A DNA stretch of 64,000 nucleotides from Rufibacter glacialis (GCF_008271745.1 NZ_VKKZ01000020.1:310001-374000); one strand, 5' to 3'; shown: positions 51,904-61,632, numbered from the stretch's first letter. The notes: generated from the letters alone by a model not told the origin. Program-made: numbers and translations.

Positions 51904-53093
51904 TCATACCCAGCGCAGACCGCTTGCAGCAGGTGCAGGAATACTACTTCTCCCGCAAACTGGCCGAAGTACGCGCCCTCAACGCCCAGGGCCGCAACAT
52001 CATCAACCTGGGCATAGGCGACCCGGACATGGACCCGTCTGAAGAGACCGTGCAGGCTTTGGTGAACACAAGCCAAACGGCCGGGGTGCACGGCTACCAA
52101 CCGTACAACTCCATTGCCCCGCTGCGGCAGGCCATTGCCCGCTGGTACCAGCAAACGTACGCGGTGGAGCTGGACCCCGAAAAGGAAATCCTGCCCCTGA
52201 TGGGCTCCAAGGAAGGCATCTTCCACGTGTCTATGGCGTTCCTGAACCCCGGCGACAAGGTGCTGGTGCCCAACCCTGGCTACCCGGCCTACGCCGCCAC
52301 CGCCAAATTGGTGGGCGCAGTGCCCGTGGCTTATACCTTGAAAGAAGAAAACGGCTGGCTGCCAGACCCGCAGGAACTACAGGAATTGCTGGCCGAAGGC
52401 GGCGTGAAACTGATGTGGGTGAATTACCCGCACATGCCCACCGGCGCCGAGGCCACGGCCGAAGCCCTGCAAAACTTGGTGCAACTAGCCCTGGAACACC
52501 AGTTCCTGCTGGCCAACGACAACCCTTACAGCCTGGTGCTGCCCCACGGCAAACCCCTGAGTCTGCTTTCGCTGCCCCAGGCCAGTGAGTGCTGCCTGGA
52601 ATTCAACTCCCTGAGCAAATCCCACAACATGGCGGGTTGGCGCGTGGGCATGGTGCTGGGCCGCCAGGATTACCTCCAGAACGTGCTGCGGGTTAAAAGC
52701 AACCTGGATTCCGGTATGTTCCAGCCGGTGCAGCACGCCGCTATTAAAGCCTTGTCTAACCCAGAAAGCTGGCACCAGGCCCGCAACGCCGTGTATGCCC
52801 AGCGCCGCCAGAAGGTTTATGAACTGTTAGAACTCCTGGGGTGTTCTTTCCAAAAAAACGCGGTGGGCATGTTTGTCTGGGCCCGGGTGCCCCAAACAGT
52901 CACCGACGTGGAAGCCTTTCTAGACGAGATCCTCTACGAAGCGGGCGTGTTCCTCACCCCCGGAAAAATATTCGGGACCCAGGGAGAAAGATACCTCAGG
53001 GTGTCCCTCTGCCTCCCCGAAAACAAGATTGAAGAAGCTACAAACAGAATTTCAACCCATTTAACCTCGGCCAAGCCCGAACTTTCCTTATGA
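51900..53093 (+). CDS. Class I aminotransferase (aromatic or aspartate type)
   Basis: This 397-residue PLP enzyme starts at the ATG at 51900, within the pheA stop. It has INLGIGDPDMDPSEET, HGYQPYNSIAPLRQAIA, PNPGYPAYAA, NYPHMPTGAEAT (the P-x-x-P-T-G pattern, though the usual NPNNPTG is changed), a PLP-lysine segment SLSKSHNMAGWRVG and RVSLCLPE. The operon position suggests that it transaminates phenylpyruvate or 4-hydroxyphenylpyruvate. Relatives include LL-diaminopimelate aminotransferases. Confidence 0.92.
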   Translation: MIIPSADRLQQVQEYYFSRKLAEVRALNAQGRNIINLGIGDPDMDPSEETVQALVNTSQTAGVHGYQPYNSIAPLRQAIARWYQQTYAVELDPEKEILPLMGSKEGIFHVSMAFLNPGDKVLVPNPGYPAYAATAKLVGAVPVAYTLKEENGWLPDPQELQELLAEGGVKLMWVNYPHMPTGAEATAEALQNLVQLALEHQFLLANDNPYSLVLPHGKPLSLLSLPQASECCLEFNSLSKSHNMAGWRVGMVLGRQDYLQNVLRVKSNLDSGMFQPVQHAAIKALSNPESWHQARNAVYAQRRQKVYELLELLGCSFQKNAVGMFVWARVPQTVTDVEAFLDEILYEAGVFLTPGKIFGTQGERYLRVSLCLPENKIEEATNRISTHLTSAKPELSL

Positions 53094-54193
53094 GTACAAA
53101 GCATTTAAACCTCGCGCCTAAATCAGTCTTTAAACGGGCCGACGGCCAACCCTTGATTATTGCGGGGCCTTGCAGCGCCGAGAGCGAAGAGCAGATGTTG
53201 GCCACCGCCCGCGGTTTGCAGTCGGTGCCTGAAGTCACCATTTTCCGGGCCGGTATCTGGAAACCAAGAACCCGGCCAGGCGCATTTGAGGGGATAGGGA
53301 AACAGGGCCTGAAATGGCTGAAGACCGTGAAAGAGGAAACTGGCCTGCTCACCGCCTGTGAGGTAGCCACCGCTGAGCACGTGAATGATGCCCTCAAACA
53401 AGGCGTGGATATTCTGTGGGTAGGCGCCCGTACCACGGTGAACCCCTTCTCAGTGCAGGAGATCGCAGATGCGCTGGAAGGCGTTGACGTTCCCGTGTTG
53501 GTGAAAAACCCGGTTAACCCTGACCTGCAACTGTGGCTGGGAGCGCTGGAGCGACTGAACCGCGCCGGCATCACAGACCTGGCCGCTATCCACCGGGGCT
53601 TCTCCTCTTTTGACAGCCGTCCGTACCGCAACCACCCCAAGTGGAACATGGCCTACGAATTCAAGAAACTGTTACCGGAGATTCCGTTGATCTGTGACCC
53701 TAGCCACATTGCCGGCAAACGCTCTTTACTGCAGCAAATCAGCCAGGAGGCCTTGAACCTGCAGGTAGACGGCCTTATGATTGAGACCCACTGCAACCCT
53801 GACGTAGCCTTGAGTGACGCTTCTCAGCAGGTGACCCCGGAAGGATTGGCGCAACTGCTGGCCTCCCTGGTGGTGGAGCGGGTTTCCCTGGAATCTACCC
53901 AAAACGAAGAAGAACTGAGCGAGCTCCGGAACCTGATTGATTACCTGGACAATGAGCTGATCAACGTGTTGGCGCGCCGGTCAGCGGTGGCCAAGCAGAT
54001 TGGTATCCTGAAGAAAGAAAACAAGATGAACCTGCTGCAGACGGGCCGTTGGGAGCAGGTGATGGACCTTCGCCTGAAAGCCGCCGCCCGCGAAGGGTTG
54101 GAGGAGGTTTTTGTGAAAGCGATCTTCCAGGAAATCCACCAGCACTCCCTGCACGTGCAGGCTGCCTCAGAGCCAACTAAAGTGGTTCTCTAA
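53090..54193 (+). CDS. DAHP synthase fused to chorismate mutase
   Basis: This 367-residue bifunctional enzyme has a DAHP synthase barrel (residues 20-270: IIAGPCSAES, FRAGIWKPRTRPGAFEG, LWVGARTTVNPFSVQ, VKNPVNPDLQLW, CDPSHIAGK, THCNPDVALSDA). A C-terminal AroQ chorismate mutase helix bundle follows (about 275-355: LRNLIDYLDNELINVLARRSAVAKQIG, KKENKMNLLQTGRW, in parts). It overlaps the aminotransferase gene as ATGA. This fusion is known in Bacteroidota and steers carbon towards prephenate. No prephenate dehydrogenase (tyrA) gene lies in the operon. Confidence 0.96.
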   Translation: MSTKHLNLAPKSVFKRADGQPLIIAGPCSAESEEQMLATARGLQSVPEVTIFRAGIWKPRTRPGAFEGIGKQGLKWLKTVKEETGLLTACEVATAEHVNDALKQGVDILWVGARTTVNPFSVQEIADALEGVDVPVLVKNPVNPDLQLWLGALERLNRAGITDLAAIHRGFSSFDSRPYRNHPKWNMAYEFKKLLPEIPLICDPSHIAGKRSLLQQISQEALNLQVDGLMIETHCNPDVALSDASQQVTPEGLAQLLASLVVERVSLESTQNEEELSELRNLIDYLDNELINVLARRSAVAKQIGILKKENKMNLLQTGRWEQVMDLRLKAAAREGLEEVFVKAIFQEIHQHSLHVQAASEPTKVVL

Positions 54194-54225
54194 CCTCCTG
54201 AAAGTATTGACTTTCCCTACTTTTT

Positions 54226-54259
54226 TACAAACCCCGGCCACACCAGCCGGGGTTTTGTA
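54226..54259 (+). terminator. Terminator of the pheA operon
   Basis: The stem ACAAACCCCGGC / GCCGGGGTTTTGT spans about 54226-54259 with a seven-base loop. The T-run is inside the 3' arm. Confidence 0.8.
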
Positions 54260-54691
54260 TGTTCCCGTATGGGTGACCACAAGCTTCTCTCCCCTTTAAG
54301 GAAGCAGAATTCAGCATCTGTTACCACAGCCAAGCGGTGCAAGCAGAATCAAGGTTTGCTCCTATTGAAAGAATCAGAAGGCAAGCGAATGAAGGATTCC
54401 TCCTACAAAAAGAGGAAAAAGACTGGTTTTTGGTCCTATTTATTTAAAAACGGCCTTAAACCAGAGGGTTTCTCAAAAATATGGCGCTACCTCCCCTCCA
54501 ACTAACTTAACCGAATAATCCATAGATAGGCAGGCACCGGCGCGTATATCTACTTAAGAAAAACCCGGAGGCCGCTAGGGGCGTCTGGGGCTAGGATCAA
54601 CGGCAACGGAACACCTTCCGCATTCTGAGGATTAGGATCTTGTACTTCGGGCTTATTTCACAAATAATGGGCCTTAAACGGTAGCACGGCG
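54260..54691. other. Spacer, nothing recognised
   Basis: The frame at 54269-54505 is Lys/Ser-rich and has no recognisable features; I regard it as non-coding. A degenerate GGCCTTAAACC palindrome lies near 54435-54475. Confidence 0.4.
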
Positions 54692-54997
54692 ATGGAGAGA
54701 AAGGAAACAACGACGGAGGCTCTCCAAGATCTTCTGGCAAAGCTGGAAAACCTGGAGGTGACGGCGCAGGAGGAGCAAGGAATCAGCCTGGAGTTACTGG
54801 GTTATCTGAAGGAGGCCCTGGCTCTTTTGCAGGAGGTCTATGAAGACAAGGCGATGGAGGCAATCCACGGGCACGTGATCAACTACTGCATCATGAAACT
54901 GGAATTTGCCAAAACCCAGGTAGAGTACGGCGATGTAGAGGAAGGATTGAAATTCACGCAGCACGTGCTGCATTATTATTTGAAGGAAATTGGGTGA
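54692..54997 (+). CDS. Small helical hypothetical protein
   Basis: This 101-residue acidic protein (many Glu and Leu) has no signal or TM segment. Heptad-like Leu spacing at residues 10-50 suggests a helical or coiled-coil fold. I do not recognise a family. The codon use resembles the neighbouring genes, which supports it being real. Confidence 0.6.
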   Translation: MERKETTTEALQDLLAKLENLEVTAQEEQGISLELLGYLKEALALLQEVYEDKAMEAIHGHVINYCIMKLEFAKTQVEYGDVEEGLKFTQHVLHYYLKEIG

Positions 54998-55037
54998 ACC
55001 ACGCTTCTCCAAAAATAGGCAAAAGGAAAGGTTCTCG

Positions 55038-55286
55038 CTATTGGTTCCGTTGCCGCCGGGCGCGGGCCACTCCCGGAATTGTTAAATACAGCAAGGGCGG
55101 ATCATGCAGCGTACTGATGGTGACAAATCCTTCTTCCGCGAGTTCTTCACTAAGGGAAATCACGTGGTGTACCGGAAGTTGGGTCACGTCTGAAACCAGA
55201 TGACAAGACGTAGGATGATCCTCTGGCTCAGCGGTACCCTCCACGTTGTCCAGGAGCGTTGTCAGTATTACATCCTTTCTTCTCAT
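55038..55286 (-). CDS. Small winged-helix-like protein
   Basis: This 82-residue protein has the pattern SDVTQLPVHHVISLSEELAEEGFVTISTLHDPPLLYLTIPG, matching a recognition helix (xLPxxxVxxxLxxLxxEGFV), a beta wing and a short C-terminus. It lies convergent to the helical protein at 54692. Two spaced copies of TATAAACCGTTTAC lie 93-128 bases upstream of its start and could be its own operators. This is a prediction by pattern only. Confidence 0.6.
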   Translation of the reverse strand: MRRKDVILTTLLDNVEGTAEPEDHPTSCHLVSDVTQLPVHHVISLSEELAEEGFVTISTLHDPPLLYLTIPGVARARRQRNQ

Positions 55287-55378
55287 AAGTAAATTATTAT
55301 TCCAGAACCAGTATACGGAAGTTGCCCTCTCATCTATGAATCCTTCTTAGAGAAAGCGTATTTTCCCGTAAAGAACAG

Positions 55379-55414
55379 TATAAACCGTTTACCTTCTCAT
55401 TATAAACCGTTTAC
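55379..55414. promoter_or_regulatory. Direct repeat TATAAACCGTTTAC, candidate operator
   Basis: Two exact 14-base copies (55379-55392 and 55401-55414) start 22 bases apart, two helical turns. Each contains the odd palindrome TAAACCGTTTA. A dimeric regulator could bind both on one face of the DNA. The nearest gene is the winged-helix-like protein. Confidence 0.55.
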
Positions 55415-56054
55415 TTCCCCGTAAGGGAAAGGCACGGCTAATCTTAAATGGAAAAAGCCTGGGGCTCCTTATGCTCAGTAGGTACCCCACCCCCGCCATC
55501 CTCCATAATTATCCTATTTTTCAGACTTTCAACCAAGGTGATTAGGTACCCCTGGAAAAGAAGCTACAGGCCCCTCATCCACCAAATTCATCCCTTGAAT
55601 GCAAGCACTTGATTTCTCGCACTGAGCCAGGTTGCATCTTGAACGGACTTTTAAACAAAGGACTGCCCCTGCCAAGGCTTCGGTCTGTTTTTGTCTTATT
55701 TTTCAATAAAAGCATTTGCTCCAGCGCAGTTATAGGATAAAAAATACTTATACTTTTTCTGTTAGCAGAAAGATTCCTTTATTCTTCCACTTTTAATGAC
55801 CTCAGGAAGTTGAACCCCAGCGGAGAAAACGATCCGGGAAGCAGTAGAGGACACTAGTGCCAGGGGTATTCTTGCGGTGTAGTCTATCACCCCTGAGCCC
55901 CTCTGAACTTTGGTACCCGGAGATTACTGCCTATTTTTGGCCTTATTCGGTGAAAACGGTCCTGAATCCTGGGGAGGTTGGAGTGGGCCTAGGGGCTTGT
56001 TTTAACTTCCTGGGGAAAGCACGTATACAACCTCATTTACGGTCTCCTCTTTTT
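55415..56054. other. Spacer before the PQQ dehydrogenase, nothing recognised
   Basis: No plausible gene is visible. The PQQ dehydrogenase frame stays open from 55857, but the real start is the ATG at 56055 at its lipoprotein signal. Confidence 0.4.
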
Positions 56055-57365
56055 ATGAAATTATACCAGATCCCCGGCGCCTGCCTGCTGGTGGGAAGTA
56101 TGCTCGCGGCCTGTAACACTTCCTCAAACAAAGAAAAGGCTGCCGGCACCCCAGCCTTGAACCAGATCAACCTGCCTGCTCCCTATGCCACGGAGTCGGT
56201 TACCAACTACAGCGAGGTCATTGGCTGGCGCGACGGGAAAATGCCCCAGGCCCCAGCGGCCTTCACCGTCACGGAGTTCGCCAGGAACCTGGCCAACCCC
56301 CGTTGGATTTACGTGGCCCCTAACGGCGATATTTTCGTGGCCGAAGCCACCACGGAGAAAAGAGGCAAGGAGCGGATAGAGGCCAAACGGTCGGGGTTAG
56401 CCAAATCACAGAACATTGGCCGAAGCGCCAACCGCATCACCCTGCTGCGCGATGCAAACGAAGACGGCGTGCCCGAGGTGCAAACCATTTTCCTGAGCGG
56501 CCTGAACCGCCCCTTCGGGATGCTGGTGTTGAACAACTACTTCTACGTAGCCAATACCGATGGCCTTTGGCGCTACCCTTACCAGCCGGGGCAAACCAGG
56601 ATCAAAGGCCGGGGCACCAAAATCATGGACTTACCCGCCGGTGGCTATAACAACCACTGGACCCGCAACCTTATCTCCAACGCAGACGGCTCCAAAATTT
56701 ACGTAGCGGTTGGCTCTGGCAGCAACAACGGCGAGAACGGCATGGAACACGAGGTGCGGCGGGCCAATATCCTGGAGATCAACCCAGACGGCACCGGCGA
56801 GCGCGTGTACGCCAGCGGCCTCCGCAATCCGGTAGGCATGGGCTGGGCGCCGGGCACCACCACCCTTTGGACCGCCGTGAACGAGCGCGATGAACTAGGC
56901 GATGACCTGGTCCCCGATTTCCTAACCAGCGTGAAGGACGGCGGGTTCTATGGCTGGCCTTATGCTTATTTCGGGCCCAATGAAGACCCCAGAATGAAAG
57001 GCCAGCGCCCAGACCTGGTAAAGAAAACCCTGGTTCCTGATGTTCCCCTGGGGGCGCACACCGCCTCTCTGGGATTGGCCTTCTATGACCGGGCCGCCTT
57101 TCCGGCCAAGTACCGGGGCGGGGCCTTCATTGGGCAGCACGGTTCCTGGAACAGGTCTGTGCTGTCAGGGTATAAGGTGGTGTTCGTTCCTTTCCATAAC
57201 GGCAAGCCCGCCGGTCCACCTGAGGACTTCCTGACCGGCTTTGTCTCAGAGGCCGACCACAAAAAAGTGCATGGTCGGCCTGTGGGGGTGGCGGTTCTCA
57301 AAGACGGGGCCCTGCTGGTGGCAGATGATGCCAGCGGCTCGCTTTGGCGCGTGGCCGCCAAATAG
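56055..57365 (+). CDS. PQQ-dependent sugar dehydrogenase-like lipoprotein
   Basis: This 436-residue protein starts at the ATG at 56055, with a lipoprotein signal (CLLVGSMLAAC). A six-bladed propeller of the soluble glucose dehydrogenase/sorbosone dehydrogenase type follows. RWIYVAPNGDIFVAE, LNRPFGMLVLNNYFYVANTDGLWRY, VAVGSGSNNGENG, YASGLRNPVGMGWAPGT and HGSWNRSVLSGYKV contain the conserved GLRNPxGxxW and HGSWNR motifs. The enzyme would oxidise aldoses or sorbosone in the periplasm. No PQQ biosynthesis genes are visible here. Confidence 0.92.
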   Translation: MKLYQIPGACLLVGSMLAACNTSSNKEKAAGTPALNQINLPAPYATESVTNYSEVIGWRDGKMPQAPAAFTVTEFARNLANPRWIYVAPNGDIFVAEATTEKRGKERIEAKRSGLAKSQNIGRSANRITLLRDANEDGVPEVQTIFLSGLNRPFGMLVLNNYFYVANTDGLWRYPYQPGQTRIKGRGTKIMDLPAGGYNNHWTRNLISNADGSKIYVAVGSGSNNGENGMEHEVRRANILEINPDGTGERVYASGLRNPVGMGWAPGTTTLWTAVNERDELGDDLVPDFLTSVKDGGFYGWPYAYFGPNEDPRMKGQRPDLVKKTLVPDVPLGAHTASLGLAFYDRAAFPAKYRGGAFIGQHGSWNRSVLSGYKVVFVPFHNGKPAGPPEDFLTGFVSEADHKKVHGRPVGVAVLKDGALLVADDASGSLWRVAAK

Positions 57366-57521
57366 CCTCCCTCCGCCGCCAGGGCCACCTGAATACCAGG
57401 AGCCGAAACGGCGCGTTGAGCTTTGGGGCCCTTTTGGCAAAAACAGGCAAAAAAAAAAACGCTACCCGCCGGGGCCTTTGCCGCTGCCAGTATTTTACCT
57501 GGCTTACCTGACCACTTAACC

Positions 57522-58517
57522 ATGAAACGTTTCAGAACCTCCCTCCTCTTTCTCTTCCTGTTTAGCGCTTTCTTTTCCCAGGCGCAGCTAAAACCGTTAG
57601 ACGCTGAGTTAACGAATTATACCTATCCTTTCCCGGTGGCTTTCCATCCGGTGAAGGTGCAGAAGCAAGCCTTCAAAATGGCCTTCATGGACGTAAAGCC
57701 CCAGAAGCCGAACGGCCAAACGGTGGTGCTCCTGCACGGGAAAAACTTCAATGGGGCTTATTGGGAACAGACGGCGCAGGACCTGGCTAAAAATGGCTTC
57801 CGGGTCATCATACCAGACCAGATTGGGTTTGGCAAATCGTCAAAGCCCCAGAACATCCAGTACACCTTCCAGATGCTGGCCCAGAACACCAAAGGTTTGT
57901 TGGATAGTCTGGGGGTTAAAAAAGCCGCCGTGTTGGGGCACTCCATGGGCGGGATGCTGGCCACCCGTTTTGCCCTCATGTACCCAGAATTCACCGAGAA
58001 ACTTATTCTGGAGAATCCCATCGGGCTGGAAGACTGGAAGCGGTGGGTGCCGTACCAATCGGTGGAGAAATGGTACGCCGGTGAGTTGAAGCAGACGCAG
58101 GCAGGCATTAAGAAATACCAGCTGGAGAATTACTACGGCGGCCAATGGAAACCAGCCTACGACCAATGGGCCAACCTGCTGGCCGGCTGGATCACCGGAC
58201 CAGATTATCCTCAGGTAGCCTGGAATGCGGCCTTGACCTATGACATGATTTTCACCCAGCCGGTGGTGTATGAGTTTGACCAGCTCCAAATGCCCGTGCT
58301 CCTGATCATGGGCCAACGCGACCGCACCGCCCTGGGCAAAGCCAACGCCCCAGCCGCCGTGCGCGAGAAATTGGGCAATTACCCCCTGTTGGGCAAAGAG
58401 ACCGCCAAAAAAATTAAGAACGCAAAATTGGTGGAACTGGAGAACGTGGGGCACCTGCCGCACATAGAAGCTTACGAGCGATTTATCCAGCCGCTGCTGG
58501 CCTTTTTGAGAGGTTAA
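57522..58517 (+). CDS. Alpha/beta hydrolase, exported
   Basis: The start is the ATG at 57522 (signal peptide LLFLFLFSAFFSQAQ). The 331-residue hydrolase has the oxyanion region VVLLHGKNFNGAYWE, nucleophile elbow GHSMGG (Ser near residue 146), acid region LLIMGQRDRT and His in NVGHLPHIE. The triad is therefore complete. It looks like a lipase or esterase of the epoxide-hydrolase-like branch. The substrate is unknown. It follows the PQQ dehydrogenase in the same direction at 156 bases. Confidence 0.92.
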   Translation: MKRFRTSLLFLFLFSAFFSQAQLKPLDAELTNYTYPFPVAFHPVKVQKQAFKMAFMDVKPQKPNGQTVVLLHGKNFNGAYWEQTAQDLAKNGFRVIIPDQIGFGKSSKPQNIQYTFQMLAQNTKGLLDSLGVKKAAVLGHSMGGMLATRFALMYPEFTEKLILENPIGLEDWKRWVPYQSVEKWYAGELKQTQAGIKKYQLENYYGGQWKPAYDQWANLLAGWITGPDYPQVAWNAALTYDMIFTQPVVYEFDQLQMPVLLIMGQRDRTALGKANAPAAVREKLGNYPLLGKETAKKIKNAKLVELENVGHLPHIEAYERFIQPLLAFLRG

Positions 58518-58570
58518 AAAGCCCTTCCCGCCTTCGGCCGAAGGCTTACGTTAGCCTATTATCTTCTACC

Positions 58571-58612
58571 AGATGGAAGGCTCCCGTTTACCGGAACAGG
58601 AGCCTTCCATCT
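58571..58612 (+). terminator. Terminator after the alpha/beta hydrolase
   Basis: A 14-bp perfect stem (AGATGGAAGGCTCC at 58571-58584, complement at 58599-58612) is followed by eight T. Confidence 0.93.
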
Positions 58613-58674
58613 TTTTTTTGTTGCCTGGTTAAACCAAAGGCCGGCGGTCTGGTCTAAATCCAAACCATTAGGCA

Positions 58675-61611
58675 ATGAAAAAAACATCTTTACTCTTTCT
58701 CTTCTTTTTCACGCTCTCTTTTCTAGGGCATAGCCAGACTACTTCCATCAAGGGTCAGGCCGTGGGAGGCGGTTCTCCCCTGATTGCGGCCACCGTGGCG
58801 CTGCTGAACGCGCAGGATTCTTCGGTCTATAAAGGGGCCTCCACGGACATGGAGGGCAGATTTGAGGTGGCTGGGGTGCGCAACGGGCGCTTTATCCTGA
58901 AGGTTTCCTACCTGGGCTTCCGTGATTTATTTAGGCCGGTTACGGCCACCGGGGCTCCTATTGACCTAGGCACTCTTACCCTGAACCAAGGGGCCACCAA
59001 TCTGCGGGAAGTGGAAGTGGTGGGCCGGGCGGCCACGGTGATCCAGAAACAGGACACCGCCGAGATGAACTCAGCGGCCTTTAAAGTAAACAAAGACGCC
59101 AACGCCGAGAACCTGCTCCAGAAAATGCCCGGCATCACCATCCAGAACGGACAGGTGCAGGCCCAGGGTGAGCGCGTGCAGCGCGTATTGGTAGACGGAA
59201 AAGAATTCTTCGGGGAAGACCCTAGCGCCGTGCTGAAAAACCTGCCAGCTGAGGTGATCTCCAAAATACAGGTGTTTGACCGCCAGAGTGACCAATCGCA
59301 GTTCACAGGCTTCAGTGACGGTAACGAGCAGAAAACGATTAACATCGTGACCAAGCCTGAATTCAGAACCGGCCGGTTCGGTCGGATCAGCGCGGGGGCC
59401 GGATCAGACGGGCGCTACCGCATCAGCGGGAACATCAACCAGTTTGAAGGCGACCGCCGCATCTCTATTGTGGGCCTGAGCAACAACGTGAATGAGCAGA
59501 ACTTCTCCTCAGAAGACCTGGTAGGCGTGGCCAGTGCCTCTAGCCGGGGCGGCGGCGGAAACCGCGGCGGCGGCGGTGGTGGTGGTCCCCGTGGGGGCGG
59601 TGGCGGACCAGGGGGCTGGGGCGGTGGTAACAACACCGGCGACTTTCTGGTGAACTCCAGCAACGGCATTGCCGCTACCAACGCCATAGGAATCAACTAC
59701 CTGGACAAGTGGGGCAAGAAAGTAGACGTGCAGGGCAGTTACTTCTTCAACCACACCAACAATGACTACAACTATTCTTCTAACCGTTTCTACTCCCGGG
59801 CTTCTGAGAATGGCAGAACGGTGCGGGAATTAGGGGCTTCTGATGCCCAGAACCAGAACCACCGGTTCAACCTGCGCCTTACCTATAACATTGACTCGGC
59901 TAACTCCATCATCATCCGGCCTCGCCTGAGCTTCCAGAAAAACGAGGGAACCAGTTTCACGGAGTCGCGCCTTTTGGCCGGCACTACTCTGTCGGATAAC
60001 CTGGACAACACCTTCGCCTCTGACTTGACGGGTCTGAACTTCAACAACAACATTCTGTACCGCCACAGCTTTGCCAAGCGCGGCCGTACCATCAGTTTGG
60101 ATGTGAATACTGGCTACAACCAGAACAAAGGTAATAGCCGTTCTTCCTTCTCTTTCCTGAGAGACTTGGTAAACGAAGGGGATGACTCCCTGGCCATGTT
60201 CAATTCCAACCTGGACAACAACGGGTATACCTTGGGCGCCAACGTGAACTACACGGAGCCTCTGACCAAAAACACCCAGTTACAACTCACCTACGGTACC
60301 AACCACAGCAACTCTGACGGTGATAAAAGCACCATCCAGTACCGCCCTGAATTTGATGCCTATGACAGCTTGGTGGCTAACCAGTCCAGCTCGGTGGAAA
60401 ACCGGACCCTGACCCAGGAGTTTGGCGGGGGCTGGCGCTACAATACCAAAGACTTTCAGGTAATGTTAAATGCCCGGTACCAGTGGCTCCAACTGACCAC
60501 CGACCAGCTTTACCCTACCATTGTAGACACCACCAGAACCTACCACAATGTGGTGCCTTTTGCCATGCTGCGGTACAATTTCAATGCAGACCGGAACGTG
60601 CGGGTTTTCTATAATGGCCGTTCACAGACTCCTTCTGTAGAGCAGTTGCAGAGTGCCATTGACAATTCTAACCCTAACTTGCTGTCACAGGGGAATCCCA
60701 CCCTGGGCCAAAGCTTCAACCACAACCTGAACATCCGGTATTCCGCCGCTAACCCGGGCAAATCTTCCTCCTTTTTTGCGGTGCTGGGTGGCTCAGCGGC
60801 CCAGGACTACATTGGCCGCCTTACCATTATGAACTCCAGCCCAGACCTAAATGGCCCCAATGAAGCTGATCCGCCTTATATCACCCCAGACAGCGTGTCA
60901 CTCTTGAGAGGGCAACAGCTTTCCAGACCGGTGAACCTGGGTGGGCAGCATTCTTTCCGTTCTTTCCTGAATTATGGCCTGCCTATTGGTTTCATCAAGT
61001 CTAACCTGAACCTGAACGTGAATGCCACCTACTCCAAGAACCCAGCCCTTTACAGTGATTTCCAAACGGGGTTCCAGTCGGTTTCCAATGCCACTAAGAA
61101 TGTTAACCTGGGTGCCGGGGTAGTGATCAGCAGTAACATCAGCGAGAATTTTGACTTTTTGGTATCTACCAATGCCTCTTACAACAAGGTGAAGTACGAG
61201 TACCTGGTAGCCCAGAACAACACCTACCACAACCAAAGCAGCATGCTACGGTTGAACTGGGTGGCTTGGAAAGGTCTTACATTCACCTCAGAGTTGAACC
61301 ACCAATACAACGGCGGGCTTTCCAGTAACATTGACCCTACCTTCATGCTATTAAACGGAAGCGTGGGATATAAATTCATGAAAGACCGCCAGGCTGAGAT
61401 TCGCTTGTCTGCCTTTGATATCCTGGGAGAGAACAAAAGCATTCAGCGGGTAAATAATAGCGCTTACACAGAGGATATTCAGACCACCGTGTTGCAGCGT
61501 TATTTCATGCTGAGCTTTAACTACAACCTGCGTCAGTTTGGTTCAGCCCGGGGCAATACCCCACCTGCTATGCCAAGCAGTGGATACCCAGGCGGCGGCA
61601 GAGGTTTCTAA
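58675..61611 (+). CDS. TonB-dependent receptor-like outer-membrane protein
   Basis: This 978-residue protein has a signal peptide (LLFLFFFTLSFLGHSQ) and a carboxypeptidase-regulatory-like domain (about residues 23-105, IKGQAVGGGSPLIAATVAL). The plug domain follows (about 115-230, ENLLQKMPGITIQNGQVQAQGERVQRVLVDGKEFFGEDPS in parts), then a long barrel of the OMP_b-brl_3 type with a C-terminal extension ending GGGRGF. Soon after the plug there is a Gly/Arg/Pro-rich stretch of about 35 residues (about 293-325) that should be disordered or lie in a loop. There is no SusD partner. The substrate is unknown. Confidence 0.92.
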   Translation: MKKTSLLFLFFFTLSFLGHSQTTSIKGQAVGGGSPLIAATVALLNAQDSSVYKGASTDMEGRFEVAGVRNGRFILKVSYLGFRDLFRPVTATGAPIDLGTLTLNQGATNLREVEVVGRAATVIQKQDTAEMNSAAFKVNKDANAENLLQKMPGITIQNGQVQAQGERVQRVLVDGKEFFGEDPSAVLKNLPAEVISKIQVFDRQSDQSQFTGFSDGNEQKTINIVTKPEFRTGRFGRISAGAGSDGRYRISGNINQFEGDRRISIVGLSNNVNEQNFSSEDLVGVASASSRGGGGNRGGGGGGGPRGGGGGPGGWGGGNNTGDFLVNSSNGIAATNAIGINYLDKWGKKVDVQGSYFFNHTNNDYNYSSNRFYSRASENGRTVRELGASDAQNQNHRFNLRLTYNIDSANSIIIRPRLSFQKNEGTSFTESRLLAGTTLSDNLDNTFASDLTGLNFNNNILYRHSFAKRGRTISLDVNTGYNQNKGNSRSSFSFLRDLVNEGDDSLAMFNSNLDNNGYTLGANVNYTEPLTKNTQLQLTYGTNHSNSDGDKSTIQYRPEFDAYDSLVANQSSSVENRTLTQEFGGGWRYNTKDFQVMLNARYQWLQLTTDQLYPTIVDTTRTYHNVVPFAMLRYNFNADRNVRVFYNGRSQTPSVEQLQSAIDNSNPNLLSQGNPTLGQSFNHNLNIRYSAANPGKSSSFFAVLGGSAAQDYIGRLTIMNSSPDLNGPNEADPPYITPDSVSLLRGQQLSRPVNLGGQHSFRSFLNYGLPIGFIKSNLNLNVNATYSKNPALYSDFQTGFQSVSNATKNVNLGAGVVISSNISENFDFLVSTNASYNKVKYEYLVAQNNTYHNQSSMLRLNWVAWKGLTFTSELNHQYNGGLSSNIDPTFMLLNGSVGYKFMKDRQAEIRLSAFDILGENKSIQRVNNSAYTEDIQTTVLQRYFMLSFNYNLRQFGSARGNTPPAMPSSGYPGGGRGF

Positions 61612-61632
61612 GCGTTCCGGACCCTTCTTATT

